Shown: positions 52,453 to 61,943, counted from the first letter of the stretch. The stretch is DNA of 64,000 nucleotides from DYRB01 sp963845265 (GCA_963845265.1 CAWJRN010000003.1:310001-374000), one strand, 5' to 3'. Notes: generated by a model from the letters alone, not told the origin. A program made the numbers and translations.

Positions 52453-52878
52453 TTATTGGGCGGGGACGGGCTGGTCGCCAGCGGGCTGTTCATTTGGATC
52501 CGGATCCGGGAAGTAGACCGGTGGGCGTTTGGGGGTGTGGGCATCCAGGCCAGGGGGACCCAGGTGCTCGATGACCGGGGCGGGGTCGGGTTGGGCGCCT
52601 TCGTCCGGAGCAGTGGGCTCGGACGAGTCTCCCACGTCGTGCTCCTGCGGCGCGGCGCTGCCATCGTTGCCGGTGACCGGCTCCACGGCTTGTTGGGTCT
52701 GGGGTGCATCGGCGGACAGTGGGGCACCGGTGCCGGCCTCTTGGTCGAGGAGCCGAATCTGATAGGGGGCCTCGGCCACCGGCGGCAACTCCGGTTCGAT
52801 GGGGATCTCGTGCTGCCGGCCCCACCAGAATAGGGCCAGGTTGAGGACGAGCAGGACGGCGAAGAGCCAGGGGAGCAT
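52453..52878 (-). CDS. Small membrane-anchored acidic protein of the coaX-tRNA locus
   Basis: A 141-residue protein: N-terminal membrane anchor (LPWLFAVLLVLNLALFWWG), then an acidic, Pro-rich tail (DSSEPTAPDEGAQPDPAPV). It begins 15 bases after coaX on the same strand. In related bacteria this position, between coaX and the tRNA cluster, holds a SPOR-domain protein with a similar N-terminus; the SPOR domain itself is missing here, so this may be a shortened version. Function unknown. Confidence 0.6.
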   Translation of the reverse strand: MLPWLFAVLLVLNLALFWWGRQHEIPIEPELPPVAEAPYQIRLLDQEAGTGAPLSADAPQTQQAVEPVTGNDGSAAPQEHDVGDSSEPTAPDEGAQPDPAPVIEHLGPPGLDAHTPKRPPVYFPDPDPNEQPAGDQPVPAQ

Positions 52879-52893
52879 GGGGACCTCGTAGTG

Positions 52894-53673
52894 TCAGGCC
52901 AGGAGCGCCAGCCCTTGCAGGACCAGGGCAGGCAGGATGTGGACAGGGTGGCCGATGAGCGGGGCCAGGCGCTCGGCGTCGCCGCCGGTGAGGATGAGCC
53001 TCGGCGCGCCGCCGCCCTGCTCGCGCAGCCGCCCCCAAAGGCGTTCGGCCAGGGCGGCCGGGGCCTGGAGGGAGGCGGCGGCGATGGCGGTGGCGGTGTT
53101 GTCGGCCCAGGGAGGGTCCTCCGGTTGGGGCTCGGGGGGCTCTGCCCAGGGGGGGATGCGGGTGCCGCTGCGCAGGGTCTCGCGCAGCAGGTGTACCCCG
53201 GGGAGGATGAGCCCGCCAAGGTGGGCGCCGTCGGCTGCGAGCAGGTCGTAGGTGATGGCGGTCCCGGCGTCGACGATCAGGGCCGCGCCTTCGGTCTGTG
53301 CGCCGTCGGCATGGCGGGCGGCGATGAGGGCGAGCCAGCGGTCGACCCCCAGACCCTCGGGCTCCCGGTAGGCGATGCGCACGCCGAAGGCGTCGGCCTG
53401 GGTGGCGGCGAAGTCCGGGGCGAGCCCCCAGAGAGAGCGGCAAGTGCGGGTCAGGTGGGCGCCGAGGTCTGGGCCGCCGACGTTCCCGACCAGGATGCGG
53501 CGGGGGACCGGTAGTCGGTTCCAGGCGGCGATCAGGTCGATAGGCAGGGCGCCATGGTGGCGCAGCGCCTGGACCTCGCCGAGTCGGGGTGCCCCACCGA
53601 GTTCATGGGGCCCGGTGTCGCCCCAGGTGACCCAGCGCAGGTTGGTGTTGCCGATGTCGATGAGCAGGTCCAT
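52894..53673 (-). CDS. coaX: Type III pantothenate kinase
   Basis: A 259-residue kinase of the ASKHA fold that phosphorylates pantothenate in the first step of CoA synthesis. The phosphate motif is LLIDIGNTNLRW, the second motif GLGVDRWLALIAAR, and LIVDAGTAITYDLL the adenosine motif. It lies 18 bases after birA and before the small anchored protein, the expected birA-coaX order. Confidence 0.93.
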   Translation of the reverse strand: MDLLIDIGNTNLRWVTWGDTGPHELGGAPRLGEVQALRHHGALPIDLIAAWNRLPVPRRILVGNVGGPDLGAHLTRTCRSLWGLAPDFAATQADAFGVRIAYREPEGLGVDRWLALIAARHADGAQTEGAALIVDAGTAITYDLLAADGAHLGGLILPGVHLLRETLRSGTRIPPWAEPPEPQPEDPPWADNTATAIAAASLQAPAALAERLWGRLREQGGGAPRLILTGGDAERLAPLIGHPVHILPALVLQGLALLA

Positions 53674-53691
53674 GTCGGTTCCCGGTGGATC

Positions 53692-54660
53692 TCAGGCGGG
53701 CCTCAGGCTGACTTCGCCCGCCTGAAAGCTGCGAATGCCGTCTGCCGTGTCCAGGCGCAGGGCGCCCTGGGGGTCCAGGCCGATGTGGGTGCCGCGGACG
53801 CTCTCGCTGCCCCACTGCACCTGGACCTGCTCGCCGCGGTAGAGGTCGTAGCGCTCCCACTCCGCCAGGAAGGGGGGCAGGCCGTCGCGGGCGAAGCGGT
53901 CCATGGCGGCCACCAGGGCGGCGGCGACACCGGCGGCCAGGGCGTTGCGGCTGTATGAGCCCTGCCCCAGGGCCTGGTCCATGTCTGTCCAGGGTCGGTC
54001 GATGGCCGCACCCTGTTCGGGTTCCAGGTGTGTGTTGACCCCGACCCCGACCACCACATGGGCGGGGCCATGGGACTCGCCGGCGACCTCCAACAGCAGC
54101 CCGGAAAGCTTGCGTCTGCGCCAGAGGATGTCGTTGGGCCATTTGAGCCCGATGTCTTGGGCCCCGGCGGCGCGCAGGGCCTCGGCGACGGCGGCCCCCG
54201 CGGCGAGGCTCAGGCCCCCCATGCCGACGAGGCCGAAGGGGAAGCGCCAGAGCAGGGACAGGTAGAGGTTGGCGCCGAAGGGCGATACCCAGGTCCGTCC
54301 CAGGCGCCCGCGCCCGGCGCTCTGGCGCTCGGCCAGGCAGAGGGTGCCGCTGGGTGCACCCTTAGCCGCCTCGCGCATGAGTTGGGCATTGGTGGAGTCG
54401 ATATCGTCGTGGATCTCCAGACGGGCGATGGGGGGCTGGGGACCGAGTGCGTTGAGGATGCGCTCGGGGTCGAGGAGTTCCAGGGGGGTGCTCAGGCGGT
54501 AGCCCTGGCCTCGCACTGCCTGGATGTTGAGGCCGAGCCCCTCGCTGGTCTTGCGCAGCGACTTCCAGACGGCGGCGCGGCTGACCCCGAGTTGGGCGGC
54601 CAGGGCCTCGCCGGAGTGGCACTGGCCGTCGGCGAGCAGGCGGACGATGTGCAGGTCCAC
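53692..54660 (-). CDS. birA: Biotin-protein ligase and biotin repressor
   Basis: A 322-residue bifunctional protein. The N-terminal winged helix (HSGEALAAQLGVSRAAVWKS) binds the biotin operator; the catalytic domain shows RQSAGRGRLGRTWVSPFGAN with the biotinyl-AMP loop and GLKWPNDILW. A small C-terminal SH3-like domain follows. It starts at GTG, two bases after the stop of the M61 peptidase gene. Order birA-coaX is conserved in many gammaproteobacteria. Confidence 0.93.
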   Translation of the reverse strand: MDLHIVRLLADGQCHSGEALAAQLGVSRAAVWKSLRKTSEGLGLNIQAVRGQGYRLSTPLELLDPERILNALGPQPPIARLEIHDDIDSTNAQLMREAAKGAPSGTLCLAERQSAGRGRLGRTWVSPFGANLYLSLLWRFPFGLVGMGGLSLAAGAAVAEALRAAGAQDIGLKWPNDILWRRRKLSGLLLEVAGESHGPAHVVVGVGVNTHLEPEQGAAIDRPWTDMDQALGQGSYSRNALAAGVAAALVAAMDRFARDGLPPFLAEWERYDLYRGEQVQVQWGSESVRGTHIGLDPQGALRLDTADGIRSFQAGEVSLRPA

Positions 54661-54662
54661 GG

Positions 54663-56539
54663 TCAGGGGCTCGGAGCTGGGGACGGGATCGATGGGGCCA
54701 AGGGCGCCAGCCAGGCGGCGCGGCGCGCCTGTGCCTCGGGCGGGGCGGCGTCCAGGATGCGTAGCTCGCAGGTGTCGGTCGGGGCGGGTAGGGGACGGAC
54801 CTCGAAGGTCATCAGCTCGTCGCGGCGGAAGGCGTGGACCTGGACCTCGGTCCCTAGCGGGGTCCGGGCGATGAGGCCGTGCAGGTTCTCCGGCGTGGCG
54901 CGCAGGCCGTCCACCGCGACAATCATATCCCCCGCGGCGAGCCCTGCGGTCAAGGCCGCGCCGCCGGCAAGGACGCTGGCGATGACCGCTTCCCTGGCCT
55001 GTGGTTGGAGTCGCACCCCGAGCACCGGGCCAACGGGCTGGCCGGCAGGGGGCTGGGCGGTCCCGTTGGCCAGCCCGCCTTGGTCCTCGGGTCCGCGGGC
55101 CTGGCGCAGTCGCAGCTCAATGCCGAGGTGGGCGAGCAATGGGGTCAGGTCGATGTCCTCGGTGGAGTCCAGGGCCTGGGCGAAGAAGGCGTCGAGGTCC
55201 AGCCCGCTGACCTGTGCGGCGAGGGCCTCGACGCCGCGCTCGGGGACACCCAGGCCGGTGCGCCCGTGGCGCTGCCAGAGGGCGCGCATGACGTCGTCCA
55301 GGGACTTGGCCCCATCGGTGCGGTGGCGGATGGTCAGGTCCAGGGCCAGGGCCACCAGGGCGCCCTTGGCGTAGTAGGAGATGATGGCATTGGGGGCGTT
55401 CTCGTCGGCCTTGTAGAGCTTGGTCCAGGCGTCGAAGCTCGACTCTGCCAGGGTCTGCACCAGTCTCCCGGGGGTGCGCAGGACCCGGGTGATGGCGCGG
55501 GCCAGCAGCTCCAGGTAGGACGCCTCGTCGATGCAGCCGCTGCGCACCAGGGTCAGGTCGTCGTAGTAGGAGGTGATGCCCTCGAAGGCCCACAGCAACC
55601 GGGTATGGGCCTCGACGCTGAGGTCTGTGTCCATCAGGGCCTGGGGCCGGATGCGCTTGACGTTCCAGAGGTGGAAGTATTCGTGGCTGCACAGGCCGAG
55701 GAAGCGGCGATAGCCCTCGTCGGGTTGGGGCGGGGCCGCCCCGTTTATGTCCGCCGTGGGTGCCAGGGGCAGGTCGTTGCGGTTACACAGCAGGCTGGTG
55801 GAGTAACGGTGCTCCAGGCCGCCGTAGCCGTCCCCCACGGTGGTGACCTGGAACAGGTAGCGGTCCAGGGGTAGCTCGCCGAACAGGGCCGCTTCCTCGG
55901 TGCAGATGCGGGTCAGGTCCTTGGCCAGGCGGCCCTGGTCGCAGCGCTGTTGCCCGGTGATGGCCACGCGGTGGGGTACGCCCAAGACACTGAAGGGGAT
56001 CAGGCTGAAGTGGCCCATCTCCACCGGGTGGTCGATCAGGTCCTCGTAGTCGTCTGCGCCATAGGTGCCGAAGCCCAGGGGACTCGGCGTCCAGGGGCCT
56101 CAGGCTGGTAGCCACCTGCCAGTCGGTGCCGGTCTGGGCGGGTGGGCGGAGAAGCTCCAGGGCACAGGGCGCAGCAGTCCAGCCCCACCACCCGCAGCAG
56201 CAGGGCCGCGCCGTTGAAGTAGGCATGGCTGTCGTCCAGGTGGGCGCCGCGTACCGAGAGGTCCCAGCCATAGACCCGATAGCGCACCCTGATCGCTCGG
56301 CCGTTGTGGGCTAGGTGCCAGGTCTGCTTGTCGTGCTTGCTCAGGGCGAGGGGCCCAGCGGAATCATCGGCCGCGATGTCGAGGATGTTGCGGGCGAAGT
56401 CGCGCACCATGTAGCTGCCGGGGATCCAGGCCGGCATGGTCAGGATCAGGTCGCCGGCGGGTGGGCGGGGAAGGGTCAGTTCCACATGGAAGGTGTGGGC
56501 CCTGGGTTCGGCAGGGGTCACGCGGTAGGTCAGGTCCAT
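54663..56539 (-). pseudogene. M61 glycyl aminopeptidase with PDZ domain, two frameshifts
   Basis: The N-terminal part (from ATG 56539) has MDLTYRVTPAEPRAHTFHVE and MPAWIPGSYMVRDFARNILD. The main frame continues with LCSHEYFHLWNVKRIRP, carrying the HExxH zinc motif, and a C-terminal PDZ domain (AGLAAGDMIVAVDGLRATPE). Between them, at about 56170 and 56075, two single-base shifts are needed to join DCCALCP, ALELLRPPAQTGTDWQVA and GFGTYGADDYEDLIDHP. All parts of a complete protein of about 620 residues are present, so this is either a recent pseudogene or an intact gene with sequencing errors. Confidence 0.75.
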
Positions 56540-56717
56540 CGGGTCTCGGTCTTGGGTCGTGGGGAACGCTTGGCGGTGTCCTGCTACGGTAACAGATTCT
56601 CTGTCCGGGTCGGCACGGTGGCCATCGCCAATCATGGCAGGCTACGATTTCCGCGACTGGATGGAACGGCATCTCCCTATCGTTTTCGGCAATGATGCTC
56701 GGGTATCATACCCACCC

Positions 56718-57647
56718 ATGAACCTGCGAGACCTCAAGTACATCGTCGCCGTCGCCGAGACCCGCCACTTCGGGCGGGCGGCCGCGCGCTGCTTCGTCAG
56801 TCAGCCGACCCTGAGCGGTCAGCTCAAAAAGCTGGAGGACCACCTCGGCGTGGTGATCTTCGAGCGTACCAACCGCTCGGTGGAGGTGACCCCCATCGGC
56901 GAGGCTATCATCGCCCGGGCGCGCCTGGTGCTGGAACAGGCGGAGGCCATCGAACAGATCGCCCGTGCCCACCAGGACCCGCTGGCCGGCCCATTGCGCA
57001 TCGGGGCCATCCCGACGCTGAGCCCCTACTTGATGCCGCTGATCCTGGTGCCGCTCAAACGCCTCTTTCCCCAGACCCGCTTGGTCCTGTCGGAGGAGAT
57101 CACGGAGTCTCTGCTGGCCCGGCTGCACCACCACGAGATCGACGCCGCGCTGCTCGCCACAGAGACGGACGACGCGGACCTGACCGCCATTCCGTTGTTC
57201 GACGAGCCCTTCTGGCTCGCCCATCCGCACAAGCATCCCTTGCAGGAAAAGGACGAGATCAGCGCCCAGGACCTGGAGGAGATCGACCTGCTGTTGCTGG
57301 CGGAGGGCCATTGCCTGACTCGTCAGGTCATGGAGGTGTGTCACCTCATGGACCGCGAGCAAACCGGCGAGATGGGGGACCTGCGGGCCGCCAGCCTGGA
57401 GACTCTGCTGCAACTGGTTGGAGCCGGCTTTGGTTGTACCCTGGTCCCGGCCCTGGCCATCCGTGGGGGTTGGATGACTGACAGCGGCATCATCGCCCGG
57501 CCCCTGGACCTGCCCGATGCCTCCCGGCGCATCTCCCTAGTGTTCCGGCGCAGCTTTCCGCGGCGCGCCGCCCTGGATGCCTTTGCTGGGGTCATCCGCG
57601 ATCACCTGCCCAACACCGTGCAGGCCCTGCCGATTCTTCCCGCCTGA
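56718..57647 (+). CDS. oxyR: Hydrogen peroxide-sensing regulator OxyR
   Basis: A 309-residue LysR-type regulator. The N-terminal helix-turn-helix is HFGRAAARCFVSQPTLSGQL. The sensing cysteines are Cys199 and Cys208 in EGHCLTRQVMEVC, at exactly the E. coli OxyR positions, so the disulfide switch should work. It activates peroxide-defence genes such as catalase and peroxiredoxin. The 13-base palindrome GGGTATCATACCC (56701-56713) lies four bases before the ATG and might be an operator or mRNA hairpin. Divergent from the M61 gene. Confidence 0.93.
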   Translation: MNLRDLKYIVAVAETRHFGRAAARCFVSQPTLSGQLKKLEDHLGVVIFERTNRSVEVTPIGEAIIARARLVLEQAEAIEQIARAHQDPLAGPLRIGAIPTLSPYLMPLILVPLKRLFPQTRLVLSEEITESLLARLHHHEIDAALLATETDDADLTAIPLFDEPFWLAHPHKHPLQEKDEISAQDLEEIDLLLLAEGHCLTRQVMEVCHLMDREQTGEMGDLRAASLETLLQLVGAGFGCTLVPALAIRGGWMTDSGIIARPLDLPDASRRISLVFRRSFPRRAALDAFAGVIRDHLPNTVQALPILPA

Positions 57648-58039
57648 CTGGCAACAGTGTGCCGGCTGTGCGGTCCTGGCGCACTGTGTCCGTCTTGTCA
57701 CGTTTCGTCACATTTGGTCGCGGTGCGGCGCGTTTCGCATTGCATCCATCGCGCGCCGGGGAAATCCGGGTTTACCGCGCATGGGTCCTATGTGGCCTAC
57801 GATGCGATACATGTTGTTGAAGCGCAACAATTGTTCAATATGACTTGTCAAGTGAGTTCTGTAAGCTACTATTAAGCAAGTTGTTTGTGCAGTGTCGTTA
57901 AACCGCACTGCCATAACGGACGCAACAACTGTCAGGCAGGACGAGCATTTGCGGTAGTTGGCGCGAAAATTGATTGGAATTAGGCACCGGGCCTACCGAC
58001 GCGCCGGGCGAGGGCCCTGGAGAATTGGAGGTAGCGATC
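57648..58039 (+). promoter_or_regulatory. AT-rich region upstream of a small gene
   Basis: About 390 bases after oxyR, more AT-rich than its surroundings, with several small dyads: TTGTTGAAGCGCAACAA (57812-57828), ACTTGTCAAGT (57843-57853) and GCAGTG/CACTGC (57890-57912). No gene is seen. It probably contains the promoter and leader of the small gene at 58040; individual sites cannot be assigned. Confidence 0.4.
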
Positions 58040-58234
58040 ATGACCAGTAGCCAATCACATGCGATCTGGGAGCTGTGTCGGCAGGGTCTGCCCTTGAGTG
58101 CAGACGAGGCGGAACATTGCTGGGAGGAGGGCCGGGTCTACCGCTTGGAAGAGCCCGTCAAGCTGCCGCGAGAAGTGGAGTGCTTGATCGAGCAGTGCAA
58201 CTGGGAGGTCGGCGTCGCCACGCAGGCGGCCTGA
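58040..58234 (+). CDS. Small hypothetical protein
   Basis: A 64-residue protein with a strong ribosome-binding site (GGAGGT seven bases before ATG 58040) and its own terminator. It is acidic and contains LSADEAEHCWEEGRVYRLEE, PREVECLIEQCNWEVG, including three cysteines. No family recognised. Translation signals and downstream terminator make a real gene likely. Confidence 0.65.
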   Translation: MTSSQSHAIWELCRQGLPLSADEAEHCWEEGRVYRLEEPVKLPREVECLIEQCNWEVGVATQAA

Positions 58235-58252
58235 TCCGCAATTACGACTTGG

Positions 58253-58300
58253 AAACCAGGCCCCGCCCGCTGTGGCGAGCGAGCGGGGCCTGGTTTTGTT
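58253..58300 (+). terminator. Intrinsic terminator after the small gene
   Basis: A 14-base perfect stem AAACCAGGCCCCGC / GCGGGGCCTGGTTT (58253-58266 and 58283-58296) followed by TTTTG. The A-run on the other side could let it work on the minus strand as well. Confidence 0.85.
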
Positions 58301-58363
58301 CATTTGACGGCGCGTACCCGGCCTGAATGTTGCCATTGAGGTGACTTCTCGATAGCCCGCGGG

Positions 58364-58480
58364 CTACGCGGCTCCCATCAGGCGCCGGGTCGGGTGCAGG
58401 CGCACCGCCGCCGCCTCGGTGACGGGTAGTCCCGCCAGGCCCACCAGCAGCAGCGCACCGGTGGCCGGGATCGGGGCTTG
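58364..58480 (-). pseudogene. PEP-CTERM-like C-terminal remnant
   Basis: The minus strand reads APIPATGALLLVGLAGLPVT followed by a basic tail to a stop. A P-x-P motif, a hydrophobic helix and basic residues are the layout of PEP-CTERM sorting signals. No start or upstream domain exists here, so at most the 3' end of a former gene remains. Confidence 0.35.
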
Positions 58481-58894
58481 GACTCGCTAAACCTCGGCGA
58501 TGACCCTCTAGGTTCCGATGTGCAGGCACCGGGGATCGGCGTCAGCCCGGTGGCCGGCATCGCACTCGACGCGGAAGAAGGGCGCATCTTCCGCGTCGGT
58601 ATTCGTTTCAGACGGGGCGCTCATCGTTTCTTCTCCGGGGCGATCAGCGGTTCGCTGGTCCAGGTCCCCTTGCAGCGCGGACATTTGCCCGACTGTGTCA
58701 CTTGTCGCGGCAGAACTCGGGGTGATGCGCTTCGATGCCCCTATTCTCTCCGCCCATAGGCTCGCGCCTCGAACCTGCATCCGTTGAATGTCTGCGTCCA
58801 CAAGCACGGCGACCAGGAGCCTCTCCATCGCCTTAACCCTGTCTTGCCTTGGTGTCTAACTTCGAAAGGAACATCCTTACGGCTGAAAACATCG
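58481..58894. other. Stretch without a clear gene; tiny overlapping frames
   Basis: On the minus strand a 27-codon frame from a GTG near 58707 (VTQSGKCPRCKGTWTSEPLI) ends in ATGA that starts a 38-codon frame ending near 58513 (MSAPSETNTDAEDAPFFRVE). The CPRC pair could be half a zinc ribbon. Both are too short to call with confidence. Confidence 0.3.
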
Positions 58895-59112
58895 ATGATT
58901 ACCAGCAAGCTGACCAGCAAGGCCCAGACACCATCCCTCAGCCGATCCGAGCGGCACTGAATCTGCGCGAGGGCGACGAGTTGCAATACCAGGTGGGCGG
59001 GCAGCGGATCATTCTGACCAAGGTCGATCATGGGCCAGGTTCGGACGACCCCTTCCGTACCTTCGGCGAGTGGTACTCGGAGGCGGACGAGAAGGCCTGT
59101 GCCGACCTTTGA
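58895..59112 (+). pseudogene. Frameshifted AbrB/MazE-type antitoxin
   Basis: From ATG 58895 the frame begins MITSKLTSKAQT and then shifts; the second frame reads IPQPIRAALNLREGDELQYQ, VGGQRIILTKVDHG and DPFRTFGEWYSEADEKA. One missing base at CAGACACCATCC (about 58935) separates them: with ACAACC the typical SKAQTTIPQP would be restored. This is the swapped-hairpin AbrB/MazE fold. It overlaps the toxin start. Confidence 0.75.
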
Positions 59113-59378
59113 GCAGGGAGACATCGTCAAGGTCCCGTTCCCCTACGCCAACCGCCCGACCCGGCAATCGCGGCCTGCGCTGGCCGTTTCCGCCGGCAAC
59201 GGCAACGACCCCCTTGTTCTGTTGTGGGTCGTCATGGTCACCAGCGCCGAGAACCGGGGTTGGTCCGGGGATGTCGTCCTCGGGGATCTTGCCGGGACCG
59301 GGCTTCCGGCACCGTCCCTGGTCAGGACCCCCAAAGATCGCCACCATTGAGGCCCGTGATGCCCCTAGTCCCTGCTAG
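59099..59378 (+). pseudogene. Frameshifted MazF/PemK-type toxin
   Basis: From GTG 59099: PTFEQGDIVKVPFPYANRPT, RPALAVSAGNGNDPLVLLWV and MVTSAENRGWSGDVVLGDL are a MazF/PemK-like endoribonuclease. In the CCCCC run near 59330 the frame shifts: as it stands the protein ends TPKDRHH, whereas with one C fewer it continues KIATIEARDAPSPC. The missing C-terminal piece includes family-conserved residues. Both genes of this module are thus damaged by single-base changes. Confidence 0.75.
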
Positions 59379-59413
59379 TCCCTGTCTTCCTAAAGGATAG
59401 AGCCTCCCAGGGA

Positions 59414-61111
59414 TCAGTCGGTGCGCCCCAGGTTGCCGTGCAGTGTCATTTGAGGGAAGGGGATCTCCCAGCCATACTCAGTACAGGCGTCGACACACCA
59501 GCGTTGGATCGAGCGTCGGAGCCGGTTGTAGACATCGGCTAGCTCGCCGGCGAAATCGGCGATTACCGCGATATCCAGGGACGAATTGTTCGCCATCTCG
59601 AATTCCACCCGAAGGTTCAGCATCCCCTCTCCGTAGCCTTCCTGTTGTGCACGCCGCTGGATGTAAGCCTGCAAGGTTTCCGGAATGGTCGTGGTGCTGT
59701 CCTTCTGCAACTTGTAGCTGATACCCAGGGTCTCCCTGATGCGGAAGTTCGTCGCCAGGTTGCGCGGCGCTTTGGAGAGGAAGTCGCTGGCCTGATAGGT
59801 CGTTCGAGTGCCACCCTCCTCCACGAGCTGGACCAACTCCGGGGAAATGCCTTCGACCTTGCCGCGGATGCCGTCGCTGAGTAGGACCCAATCGCCCTTT
59901 CTGCAGGGAAACCAGGGCTCGTCGCGTTTGGCCGGGCGCGACTTGAGGTCCACCAGGTCGGCGATTGGCACTCGCTGGGTCAGCTCTGCTACCGGATTGG
60001 CCAGGGTGCAGAAGACATTGATCTGGCGTACCTGCCAGGGGAGCCCATCGAGCTGAATGCGTTCTCCCTCGCGCACCGAGCCAATGTTCAGGAAGATCTG
60101 GATCTGATGCAGGTAGCGGGGCAGGGCCTGTCTGAGGGTCCAGGCAACGCCAAGCAGGAGCAGGATGCTGAGGCTGAAGAGCACCCAGTCTTCAACCGCG
60201 TAGAAGACCACCATGGGCCCGATGATGACGAGGAAAAATGTGACGATCCGATGGATCAGCTCGGTGAGGCGAATGCGGAAACTACGGTGTAGCTTCTTGA
60301 AGCCCGGCACGAAACGCAGCATCACCTGGTGGGTCCAGTGCGAAATGAGCAGGATGCCGATCACCACCACCAGGGCGATGGTGAGGAACAGCCCCCGTTG
60401 CTGAAAGAAGGTCTTGAGGTAGCTCTGGGATGCCTGGGCGAGGGACACCTCGGTCGAGATCAGCTCTTCCAGTTGAAGCTGCGCCGCTTGCGCCTCGCTC
60501 TGCATAAAGGTCTCCTGGCGCTGCCACTTATCCAGCGTAACTTTCAGCGCCTGCGTGACGGCCTTGTCGTCGCTGCTCGATAGCAGCCGTTCCACGTTGA
60601 CGATGGCCTGCTTGATGACGGGCAGACTCTCTTCATAGTTGGCGAGCTTGTCCTTCAAGTCGGACTTCTGCCGAACGTGGGACGTCATGTCCTTCATCTC
60701 GTCGAGCGCCGGCTTTAGCAGGGCGAACAGCTCCCTCTGGAAGTTGAACTCCTCCGAGGCAACCTCGCGCAGAATCGTGATATCAGTGCCCGCGGAGATG
60801 TTCTCGAAGTTTTGAGTCACCGCGCGCAAATCCGATTCCAGCTTGTTGACCTGCTGCTTCAGATTCTCCTTTTCGGCGTCGGATTGAGAAGCGCCGATCT
60901 TCTGGTTGACATCCTTGATGTCTTTGAGCATGGCGTTTCGGAGATCGACGAACGAGCTCAGGGTATCGACGGTGCCAGCAACGAGCCGGGTTCGGGGCTC
61001 CGCCGCGTCGGCGCCGGGAACAGCCACCTCCGGCTGCCCCGGCTGCGCATAGACCGAGCTTGCCAGGAACAAGCAGAGGAGGCCGGTGAGCGGCGTGCTG
61101 GCTAGATGCAT
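59414..61111 (-). CDS. MscS-family mechanosensitive channel with long periplasmic domain
   Basis: A 565-residue protein: signal peptide (LTGLLCLFLASSVYAQP), about 210 residues of periplasmic coiled coil (DAEKENLKQQVNKLESDLRA), membrane helices (LTIALVVVIGILLISHW; IVTFFLVIIGPMVVFYAV; VLFSLSILLLLGVAWTL) and a cytoplasmic MscS beta/alpha part (IFLNIGSVREGERIQLDG, KGDWVLLSDGIRGKVEGI). It probably releases solutes on osmotic downshock, though some such proteins serve other roles. The pore helix is less Gly/Ala-rich than in canonical MscS. Monocistronic. Confidence 0.82.
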   Translation of the reverse strand: MHLASTPLTGLLCLFLASSVYAQPGQPEVAVPGADAAEPRTRLVAGTVDTLSSFVDLRNAMLKDIKDVNQKIGASQSDAEKENLKQQVNKLESDLRAVTQNFENISAGTDITILREVASEEFNFQRELFALLKPALDEMKDMTSHVRQKSDLKDKLANYEESLPVIKQAIVNVERLLSSSDDKAVTQALKVTLDKWQRQETFMQSEAQAAQLQLEELISTEVSLAQASQSYLKTFFQQRGLFLTIALVVVIGILLISHWTHQVMLRFVPGFKKLHRSFRIRLTELIHRIVTFFLVIIGPMVVFYAVEDWVLFSLSILLLLGVAWTLRQALPRYLHQIQIFLNIGSVREGERIQLDGLPWQVRQINVFCTLANPVAELTQRVPIADLVDLKSRPAKRDEPWFPCRKGDWVLLSDGIRGKVEGISPELVQLVEEGGTRTTYQASDFLSKAPRNLATNFRIRETLGISYKLQKDSTTTIPETLQAYIQRRAQQEGYGEGMLNLRVEFEMANNSSLDIAVIADFAGELADVYNRLRRSIQRWCVDACTEYGWEIPFPQMTLHGNLGRTD

Positions 61112-61539
61112 AGGGGCTGGTTTCCTTGTGATGGGGCGGTTCTAGCGAGTTTGAGGCTAACACCCCTGTCGGCCTCACCTAAGCTTTTCAGTACGGAATA
61201 AGGGGTCGGGAAAGGGGCGAGGGTCAATTATCGCCATTCTCACCGCACGGGTCATTGGAGGTTGAATCGCAGTCGCTTGCCGGGGACCACTCGGCGCAGA
61301 GCGCCACAGAGAGGCATGACACCGCGGAGCGGTGTCATGAGAAGAACATGCTGCACCAACTTTGCCGGATGTCTCCACCGTCGCCGGCGCACCCTCGATA
61401 GGCTCCTCGGTCCTCGCGTGCCTCGGGCTGCCCGCACTTCCGGTGTCGGCCAAGCGCCGTCGCCCGGATGCAGCGGATCAGGGGCTGCAATACGTGGTCA
61501 AGCAGCCGAGAGGGTCGCGGACGGCGCCACGACAAGGTT
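61112..61539. other. Gene-free stretch with a small hairpin
   Basis: No gene supported. ATGACACCGC-GGA-GCGGTGTCAT (61316-61338) is a perfect ten-base hairpin without a T-run. The stretch leads into the Fic remnant and may hold its scrambled 5' part. Confidence 0.4.
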
Positions 61540-61943
61540 CCGACTTGCGCGATTTCGTGGTTCGTCCCCGATTACCCGGCGAATGGGAAGCATGGCTCGC
61601 CTTCTTCGCCGAAGCCATCATGGTCACTGCCACCCAGGCGGTGGAAACGGCGCAGCAGCTTCTCGACCTGTCGAACCAGGACCGCGATAAGATCGGTGGC
61701 CTCGGCCGGGCGGCGGCGTCCACCCTGCGGGTTCACCGGGCGCTGATGGGGCGCCCCATCGCTACATCTGGTTCGCTGGTGGAGAGGACCGGCATCACCC
61801 CGGCCACGGTCAACAAGGCGCTCGGGCATCTGCAACAGCTCGGCATCGTCAAGGAGCTCACCTCCCGGAAGCGGAACCGGCTGTACAGCTACGCGGGCTA
61901 TGTGGAGATCATGAGTCGCGGCACGGAATTGCCGGGAAGGTAG
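61540..61943 (+). pseudogene. C-terminal remnant of a Fic-family protein
   Basis: GEWEAWLAFFAEAIMVTATQ, DRDKIGGLGRAAASTLRVHR and SGSLVERTGITPATVNKALG form the helical linker and the winged-helix C-terminus that follow the catalytic domain in many Fic proteins (AMP-transferases). The HPFxxGNGR catalytic motif and everything before it are absent; the upstream sequence in this frame is not Fic-like. Confidence 0.7.
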
